In this document: positions 10,433 to 21,869 of the stretch, in pieces
How positions within the stretch are numbered: the stretch's first letter is position 1
How the letters are laid out: each line of letters begins with the position of its first letter
Assembly (NCBI GenBank): GCA_023935145.1
Contig: CM043698.1
Coordinates: forward strand, 83,599,501-83,663,500
Length of the DNA stretch: 64,000 nt
Reading direction: 5' to 3'
Source of the DNA: Bretschneidera sinensis
Taxonomy: Eukaryota; Streptophyta; Magnoliopsida; Brassicales; Akaniaceae
The notes under the pieces: model-generated
The model's database searches: none
The model's input: only the letters and a program-made list of their open reading frames with translations
Told to the model about the DNA's origin: nothing
Made by a program: the position numbers and the translations under genes

Positions 10433-10690
10433 TAATTGGAGCTCAAAATCAGAAGGATTGTCATGAGGCTCCCTTTGGAGGCTAGACAGCTTTTGTGAAG
10501 CTTCAAGAGCTCTCTCTGAAATGTGGCTGAAGTGTTTCTAATTGAGCAGTTTGAGATAAGTTTTAAGATCTTTCAGGTTTCTACACAATTTGAACAGTTT
10601 AGAGCCACCCAAAGTGTTGCCCTAGTGAGATTTAACAATGTCTAGTAACTTATCATGATCAGGCCACATGTTGAAAAACTTGAAGGATCT
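10433..10690 (-). pseudogene. L1 ORF2 linker between endonuclease and RT
   Basis: Reading the minus strand gives a broken linker with LFKLCRNLKDLKTYLKLLN and ISERALEASQKLSSLQ, interrupted by two stops. It joins the endonuclease frame to the RT frame and has no separate function. Confidence 0.7.
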
Positions 10691-10691
10691 T

Positions 10692-11579
10692 CTACCCCCT
10701 AACTCCATCCAGCAGGTTAACAAGGCATGAAGAATGATCAGAGAGGCAACTAGCAGGAAGAAATGTGGCCTGGGCTCTGAGCCCCTTATGGTACCAGGCA
10801 TTATTCACCATCACTCTGTCCAGTTTACACCAGATATTGTTGTTTGACCAAGTGAACAGGCAACCAGTAGCAGTAACATCTGTAAGGCCAGTTTCTCTAC
10901 AACAAAAAGAGGGGTCCCTTAACTCATAGTCTGTTATAGGCAGCCCATTTGCTTTCTCATCAGCAGAAAAAACATTATTAAAATCCCCCAAAACAAGCCA
11001 AGAGGCTGGGTTCTCATAACTGAAATTACACAGATTATCCCACAAAGATCTTCTAGCAACAATAGTATTAAAGCCATATACAAAGCTGACTACAAATTTA
11101 CAAGAGAAAACTAAACAAAAAATATTACAGTGAATAACTTGGGGACATGCTTCAATTATAGATATACTGACCTTAGAAGGGTCCCACATCACCAAAATCC
11201 TGCCAGCAAGGTGAGCTGAAAAGTTGTTAATCTGTCTCCAAAAACTGAATTTGTTGCCCATAATTCTGAGCAGCTTATCTTCATCAAGCTTGGACTCCAA
11301 AATTCCCATCACATCAACTCTATTACTTTTCATGAAGTACAGTACCCCATTGTGCTTCAGGGGTTTGTGAAAACCCCTGATGTTCCAGCAGGCTACAATC
11401 ATTGAGGGGTCTGGGAGGTTTTCCCTCTCTTCCCAACTATATGGGGGGTCTTTCAGGCCTAATTTTCCTTTTTTTTTCTTTGTAGTAGGAAGGCTTCTCC
11501 CCTGCACTCCTGTCTCCTTAGGCAACTCATAAGTGTCAAGAGGTTCAGAGGGATAGATGGACTTTAATCCAACTACCAA
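10692..11579 (-). pseudogene. L1 ORF2 endonuclease domain
   Basis: A 295-codon open frame holds an apurinic-like endonuclease (exonuclease-endonuclease-phosphatase family), which nicks target DNA. Motifs in order: MIVACWNIRGF (N-terminal Asn), GILESKLDE (metal-binding Glu), WLVLGDFNNVF (GDFN), LFTWSNN, KLDRVMVN and LSDHSSCLV (catalytic SDH). True ORF2 probably starts at MIVACWNIRGF (about 11402). The codons upstream of that are in frame but resemble the inter-ORF region. Confidence 0.93.
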
Positions 11580-11599
11580 CTGGACTGAGGCTTGTGCAA

Positions 11600-13195
11600 G
11601 CCCCTAGTCTCCCTCCACTCTTGTTTCTCTGGAGCTGGGATCCTCTTTTTCTAGTAAATTCACTACTTGGACTGCACCTTTAGGATCTTGGGTTCTCATT
11701 CCTCTGGCTGGAGGAACTGTGCATGGGTTATCCTCTACTGTCTCAGCATCTTGGTTGTTCCCCCCTTTGTCAGTATCAATTAGAGCTTTAGACCTTTCCT
11801 GTCTTACTGTTTCTGTCCCCTTGCCATTTAGTTTTCTCCCCTTGTATGGCTTTACATTAAGGCTGCAAGAGTGAAGGTCATGGCCTAAGACCTTACACTT
11901 GGGGCAGTATCTAGGGAGGTTTTCATAAGATATCCTTTGTTCAAATGTGTTCCCATTAGGGAAGCTAACGACACTAAGAATTTGATTTTATTTACTACAT
12001 CAATCTCCATAAGCAGCCTAGCATATGAAATTCTTTCTTTATTGTTTGTATACTGGTCAACATATAGAGGTTTTCCAAGTTGGGTGCCTATCTTACTTAG
12101 GCAGTTTGGAGTCCACGACTCAAAGGGCAGTCCCTTCAGCTGAATCCATATAGGGATAGTACTGATTTCTTAGTTGCCAAATTGAGAAAATTTAGGCATG
12201 GATTTCAAGAGTAAGGGACTACCATATACTTGGTAGGGTCCTTCATGCAAAACATTCCTACTAGCCTCGGCATTCTCAAATTTGAAAACAATCCAGCCAC
12301 TATCATGGAATTGAGTAAAGACTTTTACCTTCCAGGAATCAGTGAGCATCTTCAGGGCAACCCTCTCTGGGAATCTCCCAGCAAAGTATCCTACCAAGCA
12401 GAAAGGATGGTCTCCAAACACTTCCTCAATGTCTTCCTCTATGACATAGACTGTATCTCCCTCACTTTCAATAGTGGAGAGTTGTAAGCCCTTACTTTGC
12501 TTCCTATTGTCAGCAAATAAGCTTACCCAAGGAGCTTTCTTGCCTCCCTCCTGGGGAGTACTGCCATTGTTAGCTTAACTTTTGGCCCTTGATTTCTCTT
12601 GAGCACCAGGTGAAGCATCCTGCCTTTGGAGTGCCTCATTGGAACTAGAACCAGTGGGGAGACCCCCATTCTTCAAGGGAGAAAGAGGCTTGGACCCATT
12701 TCTTGCCTCTTTCTTTCCTTGCCTTGCTGCAACTGGTCCTCCATGAACAATAGCTTGGCAGTTGGGATCATCTTCTTCACTAGAAGAATAGGATTCTACT
12801 TGAACTGAGTCATCATCACTCTCTTCAGAGGAGCTTGGGTTCTCATCCTCTAAGGCCTGAGACTCTACCTGCATTACCTGTTTTGCCTCCTTTGCCTTAA
12901 CTTGATTTTGGTTACTGTTCACCATTGAAGCTCTGTGTGAGCTTTCTTCATTTCCCGAGGCAGAGCCTTCCAGCGCAGGCCTCAAAGACTTGGACTCCTC
13001 CTCTCCCAAGGAGAAAGAAGAGCTTTCTGACACTTTGCAAGATCCTCTAGCCCTATTCTTGCTGGAGTCTATAGGAACTTCTCGCGAGTCCTCTACTGTA
13101 GCAGCTTTCTTTTTTAAATGATTTTGTACAAATTCCAGGTTTTTCTGCTCTTGGACTGAAAGAGGAAGCTTCCTACTGGGTTTCTTCTTTCCCAT
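11600..13195 (-). pseudogene. L1 ORF1 with DUF4283 and zinc knuckle
   Basis: The 5' frame (12575-13195, start MGKKKPSRKL) is a serine- and acid-rich N-terminus. After a stop the frame continues into DUF4283 (12170-12421: DHPFCLVGYFAGRFP, FTQFHDSGWIVFKFE), then IWIQLKGLPFESW and a zinc knuckle CPKCKVLGHDLHSC (about 11875-11920). ORF1 proteins of plant L1 elements bind the LINE RNA. There are stops at about 12573 and 12169 and further lesions before 11600. Confidence 0.88.
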
Positions 13196-13321
13196 ACTTT
13201 AGATAGTAGTGGTTTTGACACAGAGAATAGGGGAGGGGGAAGAGAGAAGAGCGAGAAACCATGGACAAACACTGTAGCAGTTGAGAGCTTCTCTCTCTAG
13301 CTTGCCCGGGTAACTGAGAGT

Positions 13322-13335
13322 TATGTAGGGCTGCA
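13322..13335. repeat. Target-site duplication of the L1, right copy
   Basis: TATGTAGGGCTGCA, identical to 7918-7931. Confidence 0.95.
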
Positions 13336-15200
13336 TTTTATTTATATGGAAGATAAGATCCAAAAAAAATTAATTATGTGGGAAGCTAAGCTCCTGTCGA
13401 CTATGGGGAAATAAACTCTGTTAAAAAAAATTCTTTACTCTATTTCTATTTACATCTTTGATGGTATTTCTATTCCTCGAGGTTTTCTTCAATCTTTGGA
13501 GAAATTATGTTCTGACTTCTTTTGGAATTTGTAGACTATAGTATAAAGCATTGTTTGGCCTAGACAAGGTGTGTAAGCCCTTATAATGAAGGGGGTCTTG
13601 TGGTGAAAAGGTTGCATGAGGTTTTAGAGGGTTTACAATCTAAGCTTTCTTGGAGTTTCTTGGAAGGTAAATCAATTTAGGCTAAGTATATGCATTAGAA
13701 GTATGGTTAGTCATTGGATCATTTAGTTGTGCCATGTATAGTTCAAAATGTTAGAAGGTAATTCTCCCTCATATACAAGTCATTCTGAATAATTCCACAT
13801 AGGTTCTTGGTTTGGGGAACATCAGTTTTTGCCGTGCTAGATGGTATAAGTTGGCCATGATAATACCTATTGTGTTTTTTCTTGGTAGTATAGTGGCAAA
13901 GGTGTTAAGTGATGCAATTAAGTTACAAGAGCTCGAAGATAGATTCCCAGATGTTTATGCTACACTTAGAAAAGTTCGATTGAATGCTGAGCCGGATAAA
14001 TTAGTTTGGGATCACACAACATCTAGTAAATTTTCATGAAAGGAATATTGGGAGGTGATGCGCATAACAAACCCACACTTTAGCTGGGCTAAGAAGCTCT
14101 GGAATAAATGGATACCTACGAAAATTGCTTGTTTCATGTGAAAACTTTTCTTTGGTGCATTATTGGTTGATGATAAGGTCCAGAGAATTGGGTTATCCAT
14201 GCTGTCAAAGTGTGTTTGCTGCAAGCATTCACAGGTGGAATCAGTGAGCCATTTATTTACAATAAGTTAAACTGCAAATCAAGTATGAAATTTTTTCAGG
14301 GCTAGGCTTGATGTCTCTACTACACACTTTTTACATCAGTTAGCCCATAATTGGTTATGTAGAGCTCGATTTTCAATCCAACAGGGCTTTCTTAAGGCAA
14401 TGACTTTTTTTTGGGTTTGTTGGACTTTAAGGCTTGCTAGAAATGAAGAAATCTTTGAAGGGCTTCTAATGAGGACTGAATCGGTGATTGCCAGGGTGCG
14501 CACTGAGCCTAGGGATTTAAATAGGTCATTTGGGATGAAAACAGGTTCTAATTTCAATGAGATGTTATATATTACTTCTCTTGACTTAAATTTTCATCTA
14601 GTTCCAAACCAAAGAGGGAAACGGGTTCGCTAGATTGGGCTTGAGATGGACACAATTAAATTGAATTGTGGCAGATCTTTTTTGCATAATAGCAGGTCAC
14701 GGGGCATTCTATTCAGGGCCATCCAATCTCAAGTTGTGTACTTTTGTTTCTTTGGGCCATGCACTAATAAGCAAGCGGAGGGGCACGCTCTTCTGATGGG
14801 CCTTCAACTAGCCCAGTGTTATAATTTTCTTTTGTCGTGATTCTCGATCCTTGGATTAAATTTTAAACAAGCAAAACTCTTGTCCTTGGGAAATTGAATA
14901 CTATATTCAGGAAATTTTGGAATTGCTTCCTCCTATGGTGCTAGTGGTTCATATTTACCATTAAGGAAATCAACTTATAGACAACTTAACTAAATATAGC
15001 CTAGCTCATTGTTCCACGTAGGTTTTTTGGGCTATCTCAGATCTTCCTGATAGGTGCAAAGAGGCCTTTAATTTTGATTGTGTAGGTTTAGCTTTTTTTA
15101 GGCACCTGTAGTTATTCTTCTAATATGGTAAGGACAAGAGATTAGCTGGATCATGTTTTATATCTACTCTAGTTTTTGTATCTCTCTTATCCTCCATTTC
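13336..15200 (+). pseudogene. Old LINE fragment, copy 1, right part (RT tail, zf-RVT, RNase H)
   Basis: Collinear with copy 2 (16150-17990). It reads in broken frames through the RT C-terminus (PRGFLQSLEKL, HEVLEGLQSKLSWSF), a zf-RVT domain (LVWDHTTSSKFS, SKCVCCKH, ESVSHLFT) and a plant RNase H domain (MDTIKLNCGRSFLHN, GPCTNKQAEGHALLMGLQLA). It belongs to a different LINE lineage from the nested L1, with the opposite orientation and an added RNase H. Confidence 0.85.
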
Positions 15201-15214
15201 TTTGTTATTTTTAA

Positions 15215-15580
15215 TTAGTAAATGAGGAAAATATTCTCTATATAAAATAGGTCCTATAGAAGTTTTGAGGCACAACTATAATTCTAATATACATTGTAAA
15301 TCAGAGATGTTTACTACTATAGTTAGGATGACAGCTTTGGGTGTATTGAGGCTTTTGAGTTTTGAGGTAATGAGAGTTTAGCAACTTTGCTTTTTCTAAA
15401 GTTGTAATTCAAGATTAATAAAGTTTTAGATTTGTTTGTGGACATAGGCAAAAAGGTTATCAAACCACATTAATTATTGTTATTCTTGATACTTGTTTGT
15501 TTTGCCTACTTTATTATTGTGGTTATGTTTTTTATTTAAAATTTGAGTAGGTGGATTTTAGAGGCAAATTCCTAAAAAGT
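15215..15580 (+). repeat. Copia K: tail of LTR 2
   Basis: From GAAAATATTCTCTATATAAA onward it matches the 3' part of LTR 1. The middle part of the LTR, present in LTR 1 and LTR 3, is deleted at the junction with the LINE fragment. Confidence 0.75.
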
Positions 15581-15960
15581 TGTATTAGATTTGTGGTTGC
15601 GATGACAAAAATACTAAAGATAGGCAAAATTAATATTGATTTATATGTTGAGGAGAATGGTGTCTTTTGTTGAAAAATTTTCGCCAAAGATGTGTTGTCG
15701 CAACAAGGGCTCTACAAGATGATTGAAGAGTCCAAGCCACTAGAGATGATGAAAGTAAGTTTGGATGGATGGGGAGGTTCATGTGGTATCTCCAAAAAGA
15801 GATTCCATGAACAAAGAAAGCTTGTATGTGTTGAATAAGATGATATTTTCTTCGAAAAGTAAGTGGATGAAATGGGAAGACTAAGAGGAATAATAGCATC
15901 AACCAAAGAAGATAGTCAAATTTGAATATGAGGTGGAGTATTTGAGCTAAGGTGGAGATT
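15581..15960 (+). mobile_element. Copia K: second internal region
   Basis: Near-identical to 7365-7743 apart from point changes and small indels. It ends with AAGGTGGAGATT, a polypurine-like stretch directly before TGTTGGGATT. Confidence 0.75.
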
Positions 15961-16006
15961 TGTTGGGATTTTGGCTCAAATACCCACAAGGAGAGCTTCT
16001 AATTAG
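15961..16006 (+). repeat. Copia K: head of LTR 3
   Basis: TGTTGGGATTTTGGCTCAAA again, matching 7744-7790, and again followed by the old LINE fragment. Confidence 0.75.
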
Positions 16007-18040
16007 GAGAAGAGTTCATTCATAGCAAGTAAGAAATAGAGTTCTTCCCGTGAAGCCTTCATGAAGAGATAGACATCCTTTGAGCGAGCTTACTTACCAA
16101 TGCAGTATATGGGGGTTCCATTGTTTAAAGGTCGGTGTGTAGGGCTGCATTTTATTTATATGGAAGATAAGATCCAAAAAAAATTTAACTATGTGGAAAG
16201 TTAAGCTCCTGTTGACTACGGGGAAATTAACTCTGTTAAAAAAAATTCTTTGCTCTATTCCTATTTACACCCTTGATGCTATTTTTATTCCTCGAGGTTT
16301 TCTTCAATCTTTGGATAAATTATGTGCTAAATTCTTTTGGAATTATGTAGATCGTAATATAAAGCATTGTTTAGCCTAGACAAGGTGTGTAAGCCCTTAT
16401 TATGAAGGGGGTCTTGGGGTGAAAAGGTTGCATGAGGTTTTAGAGGGTTTACAATCTAAGCTTTCTTGGAGTTTCTTGGAAGGTAAATCAATTTGGGCTA
16501 CGTATATGCATAAGAAGTATGGTGAGCTATTAGATAATTTAGTTACGCCATTGTATAGTTCAAAATGTTGGAAGGTAATTCTCCCTCATATACAAGTCAT
16601 TCTGAATAATTCCACATAGGTTCTTGGTTTAGAGAACATCAGTTTTTGGCGTGTTAGATAGCATAAGTTGGACATGACAATAGCTAATCTGTTTTTTCTC
16701 AGTAGTACAGTGGCAAAGGTGTTAAATGATGCAGTTAAGTTATAAGAGCTCGAAGTTAGATTCCCAGATGTTTATGTTGCACTCAGAAAAGTTCGTTTGA
16801 ATGTAGAGCCAGATAAATTAGTTTGGGATCACATAACATCTAGTAAATTTTCATGAAAGGAATATTGGGAAGTGATTCGCATAACAAACCCACACTTTAG
16901 CTGGGCTAAGAAGCTCTAGAATAAATGGATACCTACGAAAATTTCTTGTTCCATGTGAAAACTTTTCTTTAGTGCATTACTGGTTGATGATAACGTCCAG
17001 AGAATTAGGTTATCCATGCCGTCAAAGTGTGTTAGCTGTAAGCATTTACAGGTGGAATCAGTGAGCCATTTATTTATAGGAAGTAAAACTGCAAATCAGG
17101 TATGAATTTTTTTGGGGCTAGGCTTTATGTCTCAACTCCACACTCTTTACATCAGTTAACCCATAATTGGTTACATAGAGCTCAATTTTCAATCAAATTG
17201 GGCTTTCTTAAGGCAGCAGCTTTGTTTAGGTTTGTTGGACTTTAAGGCTTGCTAGAAATGAAAGAATCTTTGAAGGGCTTCCAATGAGGATTGAATCAAT
17301 GATTGCTAGGGTGCGCACTGGGATTGAGGATTTAAATAGGTCATATGGACTGAAAACAGGTTCTAATTTCCATGGGTTGTTATGTATTACTTCTTTTGGC
17401 TTACATGTTCATCTGATTCTAAACCAAAAAGGGAAATGGGTTCGCTAGATTGGGCCTGAGATGGACACGATTAAATTGAATTGTGACGGATCTTTTTTGC
17501 ATAATGGCAGGTCAGGGGGCATATCATTCTGGGCCATCCAATCTTAAGTTGCTTACTTTTGTTTCTTTAGGCCATGCACTAATATGCAAGCGGAAGGGCA
17601 CACTCTTCTGGTTGGCCTTCAACTGGCCCAGTGGTATAATATTCTCTTGTCGTGATTCTCGTTCCTTGGTTCAAATTTTAAGCAAGCAGAACTCTTGTCC
17701 TTGGGAAATTGAATACTATATTCGGGACTAGAATTTCTTCCTCCAATGGTGCTAGTGGTTCATATTTACCACAGAGGTAATCAACTTGCAAACAACTTAA
17801 CTAAATATAGCCCAGCCCATAGTTCCACGTAGGTTTTTTGGGCTGTCTCGGATCTTCCTGATAGGTGCAAAGAGGCCTTTAATTTTGATAGTGTAGGACG
17901 AGAGATTAGCTGTATCATGTTTTATGTCCACTCTAGTTTTCGTATCTCTTTTGTCCTCTATTTCTTTGTTATTTTTTAATTAATAAACGGGGAGGGGTCC
18001 TGCCAAACCCCCTTCCATTTCAAGGAGGTTTTCTTATAAA
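16007..18040 (+). pseudogene. Old LINE fragment, copy 2 (uninterrupted)
   Basis: A 5'-truncated LINE on the plus strand. It includes RT C-terminus 16191-16379 (KLTLLKKILCSIPIYTLDAI, IPRGFLQSLDKL), 16419-16619 (KRLHEVLEGLQSKLSW), zf-RVT near 16800-17080 and RNase H near 17460-17730 (DTIKLNCDGSFLHNGRSGG, then NMQAEGHTLLVGLQLAQ in a shifted frame). The 3' end carries ATAAACGGGGAGGGGTCCTG and a short A-rich tail at about 18036. A GACTTCTAATTGG-like sequence flanks it on both sides, consistent with its own target duplication in the K LTR. Confidence 0.85.
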
Positions 18041-18560
18041 AAATGACTTCCTAATTGGTTTGTGAAAAGTGGTTTTTATTTTATAGTTGCTAATTCTAGT
18101 AGGGATATAGTAGCAGTTTCCTATTGGATGATTGCTTATTCTAATAGGAGTAGTAGTAGTCTGCTATGTTGTTGTTCTTTTCTTAGTAGTATTAGGAAAC
18201 TATCATCTATATAAAGGGGTTTTTAGAGAAAATTTGAGGCAAACCCATAATTCTAATATACATTATAAATCAAAGGGGTTTACTACTGGAGCTATGATGA
18301 GATCTTTGGGTGTATTGGGGTTTTAGGTTGTCAAGTAGTGAAAGCACTTACAAGTAAAGCTAAGTTGAGAGCTTTGGATGTATTTGGGCTTTTAGGTTGT
18401 GACATAGTGAGAGTTTAGCAACTTTACTCTTCCTAAAGTTATAATTGAAGATTAATAAAGTTGTGAATTTATTGGTGGATGTAGGAAAAGAGGTTGCCGA
18501 ACCACATTAATTATTGTTATTCTGGATACTTGTTTGTTATGCCTATTCAAATGTTCTTTT
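18041..18560 (+). repeat. Copia K: remainder of LTR 3
   Basis: Restarts at GACTTCCTAATTGG and continues collinearly with LTR 1 through TATATAAAGGGG (about 18210), with an extra internal repeat of about 70 bases, to TTGTTATGCCTATTCA. It then passes directly into sequence X copy 2. Confidence 0.75.
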
Positions 18561-18569
18561 CATTCACAA

Positions 18570-19440
18570 AGAATGTTAGATTATGGATGACAAGATTATG
18601 ACCAGAATCTAATGGAATAGCAAGTGCACATGAAAGTAAGGTATCTGAAAAAGAAAAATATTGTTTGATTAAGCAGTAAATCTACATATGTGGTCAGGCG
18701 GTCTGTGTTCTAAATAATTAATTAAAAGAAAACTAACAAAATGTATTTTGGCTTTGACTAGCAAGAAAATTAGATAAAGGTAAAAATCTTGCATACGATT
18801 TTTTACCTACAAAATTATTCTTCTAATCAAACAATTAAACTACCTTAATTATGTAGAGACACAACTAAAACGAGGAATTACTACTGAAGATGATATTCTA
18901 CAATTGCTCTACTTTGGACAGAAGCAAAACAAAAAATGGTATATAACAACAGTGTTTGTTCATGAAGATAATATTCATGAAATCACCTAAAGAAGTGAGT
19001 ACTGAAGCAGTTAATTGAATCTTACACGACAAAGTCAGCCTTAGAAGCCCAACTTATTATGTGTAAGCAAAGACTAAAGATCATATATTGGGGTATTGTA
19101 AACAACTGCAATGAAACTGATACAAATGGTATACTTTGTTGGGATTCAATCATTCATGATTCAACCATTCGTGGGAATAAAGATGACGGGCATCGAGTTA
19201 GGCTCTCTCTAATGGGAGAACGTTTTTATCAAAGTTGTTTTCATCTTTTAAATTTTTTTGCTTTTGATCAATTTGATGCAATAAAATATAATGGGTATGA
19301 GATTAAGGAAGGTATGATTTTAGTGTATTCATTTAGTGTGATTGGAAAGAAAACTCAAAGGCTAGGAAGTAAACCCGAGGTTGGATCTTGGCTCAACAAA
19401 TGTGAGTTCACGTTACTATAAGTAAGTATTGTGAAACGTA
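18570..19440 (+). pseudogene. Sequence X, copy 2, with a 120-codon ORF of unknown family
   Basis: The first 540 bases match sequence X copy 1. Reading from about 18855 gives NYVETQLKRGITTEDDILQ, then YFGQKQNKKWYITTVF and a stop. A longer frame at 19059-19421 includes WGIVNNCNETDTNGILCWDS, then HRVRLSLMGERFYQSCF and YNGYEIKEGMILVYSFSVIG. I do not recognise a family. The two readings may be neighbouring exons or one frameshifted gene fragment. No signal peptide or membrane segment is evident. Confidence 0.5.
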
Positions 19441-19760
19441 CAAATGAAAAGTGAAAAGTCATGAGTACTTACATAATGATTATATAAATACGATTAATGA
19501 TGCTTTGTAAAGTTATAACTATATGTATATGATAAGAAGTGTGGGTTTATAAGATTTATGTATGGAAATAAGAAAGAGTAATGTATTGAGAATTGTTTAG
19601 ATATTTATTGTATAAACGACTTAATGTGTATAGTTGAAATGAAAATGATTGATAAGTTGATATGATTTGGTGATGTGAATGATCGATTGATGCTTAACTT
19701 TAAGTATGAAAATACCTTGAAGTGTCCATTGCTTGAAAAGAATTGTGTGGTGAATACGCT
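19441..19760. other. Unassigned AT-rich sequence
   Basis: No coding motif, repeat boundary or RNA gene seen. It lies between sequence X and the old LTR L. Confidence 0.5.
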
Positions 19761-20006
19761 TGATGTGCAAATTTTAAATGCTCACAAGTGCACAAATCAC
19801 AAATAATATTGCGATGAGTTTACTCTCGAGGTCGATCTCTCAAGGAATTGCAGTGGTTTAAATCCTAAATTACTTTCTTCAAATTACTAAAACAAACTCT
19901 AAAATTAAATCCTAAACACTCTAATTAAAAGATTGGTGAAGAGAAAATTGAAATAAAAATAATTAAGTAAATTAAACAAAACGAATTATGAAGAGATAAG
20001 TATAAT
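19761..20006 (-). repeat. Old gypsy LTR L, left part
   Basis: A minus-strand LTR end. It contains CTCACAAGTGCACAAATC and CTCGAGGTCGATCTCTCAAG, the counterpart of the conserved LTR block CAAGTGCACAAGGTC...CACAGGGATTG in C, D and E. It is interrupted by element C and resumes at 30458. Confidence 0.65.
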
Positions 20007-21305
20007 TGATAATTGCTTAAATATTCATATTTAAGCCCCTTAACTTACATTTGTTAAGCTATTAGTTTGAGATATTTCATTCTATTTTATTTCCTTTATG
20101 TGTTTTCTATATTTTTATAAGTTTTTGAAGAAAATGGAGCATTATGGAAATTTCTGGCTTATAAATCAAATATGGGAAAAGCTGGTGTCTGCCTAGCGTG
20201 ATCGAGCACAAAAGCACCCAAGCTAAGGATCGAGCGCACCTGTACTTGCGCGCGCAAGAAGAAGGCTCGAGCACACCTACGCTCGAGTGGACCAGTCTGT
20301 GATCGAGTGCACACGTGCATCATTGAAACATTAAAATGGCAGAACCTATTTTGGAGAGTAGTGCAGGTTTTTTTTTTTTTTTTTTTTTTGAGTTTAAGGT
20401 TTCCAGATGTTTCTAAACCTTATAAATAGGCCTGTAAACACAGAAGAAAGAGAGGATTCGGATAGAGATTGTGGATACGAATTAATGACTCTTCTTCATA
20501 GTATTTTAAGGTTTCTTCTTCCCTTTATTTTATTTTATGAAGATGTTTAGCATCAAACTCATGTGTAACTAATTTACTAGTAAGGGCTTGATGGAAGCCC
20601 TGATTATGTTTACTCAATAATTCAGTATTGGCGCGTTTGTGATAGTTATATTATAATGCTTAACTTGATTAATACTTGTTTTCTTGAATTCCTTATATGT
20701 GTTTGTCTGATCAACATATGCATGTGGTATAGACTAGTAGTTAAATCAATTTGGATGACCGAGTCCTGGGTTTAACAAATGTAACAAAAGAAATCTATGT
20801 CGGGTTCTTGGGTTAATCAACATGGAAAAACCGAGAGTATATACCATGCCCTAGGTCTTGTGTTTGTCGATTTCCACAGATATTATGCTTTCTTAGGGAA
20901 CAACTTAGTATACATCATGCTAAATCATTTAAGAAAGAAAAGAGTTAGAGTATACACCATGCCAAATTCGTTGCTTAGGGAAATCAATAACTTAAAGAGT
21001 ATACATCATGCCCTTAGGTTGACAAACATTAGGTATTCATGACGTGATTAAAGCATTGGCATATTGATTTGTTGTGGTAACATGATTAGTGGTGGATATG
21101 AAGTCCCTACGCTTTTATCATTATCGATTCAAACTCAATATTTATTTCTCTCATTTTATATTGCGAAATTAATTTTAAATCAAATTTACCAATCCCTGTG
21201 GGAATGATCTCGTACTTGCACACTATACTACTATGTTGACCTTATGCACTTGCAAGTAAAAGTCCAATTATTTTCTTATTAATTTAGGTAGATATTTGTA
21301 CAACA
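20007..21305 (+). repeat. 5' LTR of element C (1299 bp)
   Basis: Starts TGATAATTGC and ends TTTGTACAACA. The motif cluster is at 20196-20318 and the TATA box (TATAAATAGG) at 20421-20430. A 22-base T run (20368-20389) is absent from the 3' LTR and is a late slippage expansion. Confidence 0.95.
20196..20318 (+). repeat. GATCGA-type motif cluster in 5' LTR of C
   Basis: Contains GTGATCGAGCACA, GGATCGAGCGCACC, TTGCGCGCGCAAG, GCTCGAGCACACC, CGCTCGAGTGGACC and GTGATCGAGTGCACA. The CpG sites show many CG-to-CA or TG changes, the expected decay of methylated cytosine. It is about 100-225 bases upstream of the TATA box. Confidence 0.85.
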
Positions 21306-21311
21306 AGTTTT

Positions 21312-21329
21312 TGGCGCCGTTGCTAGGGA
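21312..21329 (+). promoter_or_regulatory. tRNA-Asp primer binding site of element C
   Basis: TGGCGCCGTTGCTAGGGA differs at two positions from the perfect site in element D. Confidence 0.9.
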
Positions 21330-21449
21330 TTGCATTAAATTCTATTTGGAATTATTTTCGTTAGTTTTCTATTCTGTTCTGCTTTTATTTTTTTCAAAAA
21401 TCTAATTTGTTCTTCTTTTTGTTTTTCTGTTTTTACTTCAGGTCTGCGG

Positions 21450-21545
21450 TAGAGTAATTTCTAGCATTGCAATCGAGTGCAAGTTTAAGTGCGATTGAGC
21501 GCAGTGCGCGCGAGTGCAGTTCTTGAAATGATCGAGCACAAAAGG
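21450..21545 (+). repeat. Leader motif cluster of element C
   Basis: Contains GCAATCGAGTGCA, GTGCGATTGAGCGCA, GTGCGCGCGAGTGCA and ATGATCGAGCACA between the primer site and gag, the same position as in element D. Confidence 0.8.
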
Positions 21546-21869
21546 TCTAAAAACTACCCAAATCCAGTAGTACTGAAATTGCTGAATTGAAAAGTACCAG
21601 TTGATTCATGCAAGGGCTTCAATCCAAGAATCCAACCATTTTTCCACTCGATATAGAGATTGAGCAGACCATTCGACAGAGGCCTTGAAAAAACGTTGAG
21701 GAGGAAGAAAAAGAATTCAAATGAGAAGCACCAATGACATAATAGCTTGACAACCAACCACCACCAGAGCGAAGACCCATGAAGAAATCCTTCATCCCGC
21801 AGAACCTGAACCAGCCCTCATGCATTGCTTATCAACCTGAGGTAGAAGGAAATTATTATATATCTCCGT

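Larger units (their letters stand above)
7932..13321 (-). mobile_element. Nearly complete L1-type LINE (5390 bp)
   Basis: A non-LTR retrotransposon on the minus strand: short 5' UTR (13196-13321), ORF1, ORF2 and a poly(A) tail seen as the T run 7932-7943. It is bounded by a 14-bp duplication. It interrupts an older LINE fragment, and the intact paralogue of that fragment gives the pre-insertion sequence. ORF1 and ORF2 each carry a few stops or frame changes, so it is probably inactive, but decay is light compared with its surroundings. Confidence 0.95.

Noticed and set aside
20368..20389. The 22-base T run as a LINE or SINE tail
   Set aside because: No target duplication. The 3' LTR has the same flanks without the run, so it is homopolymer expansion in the LTR.
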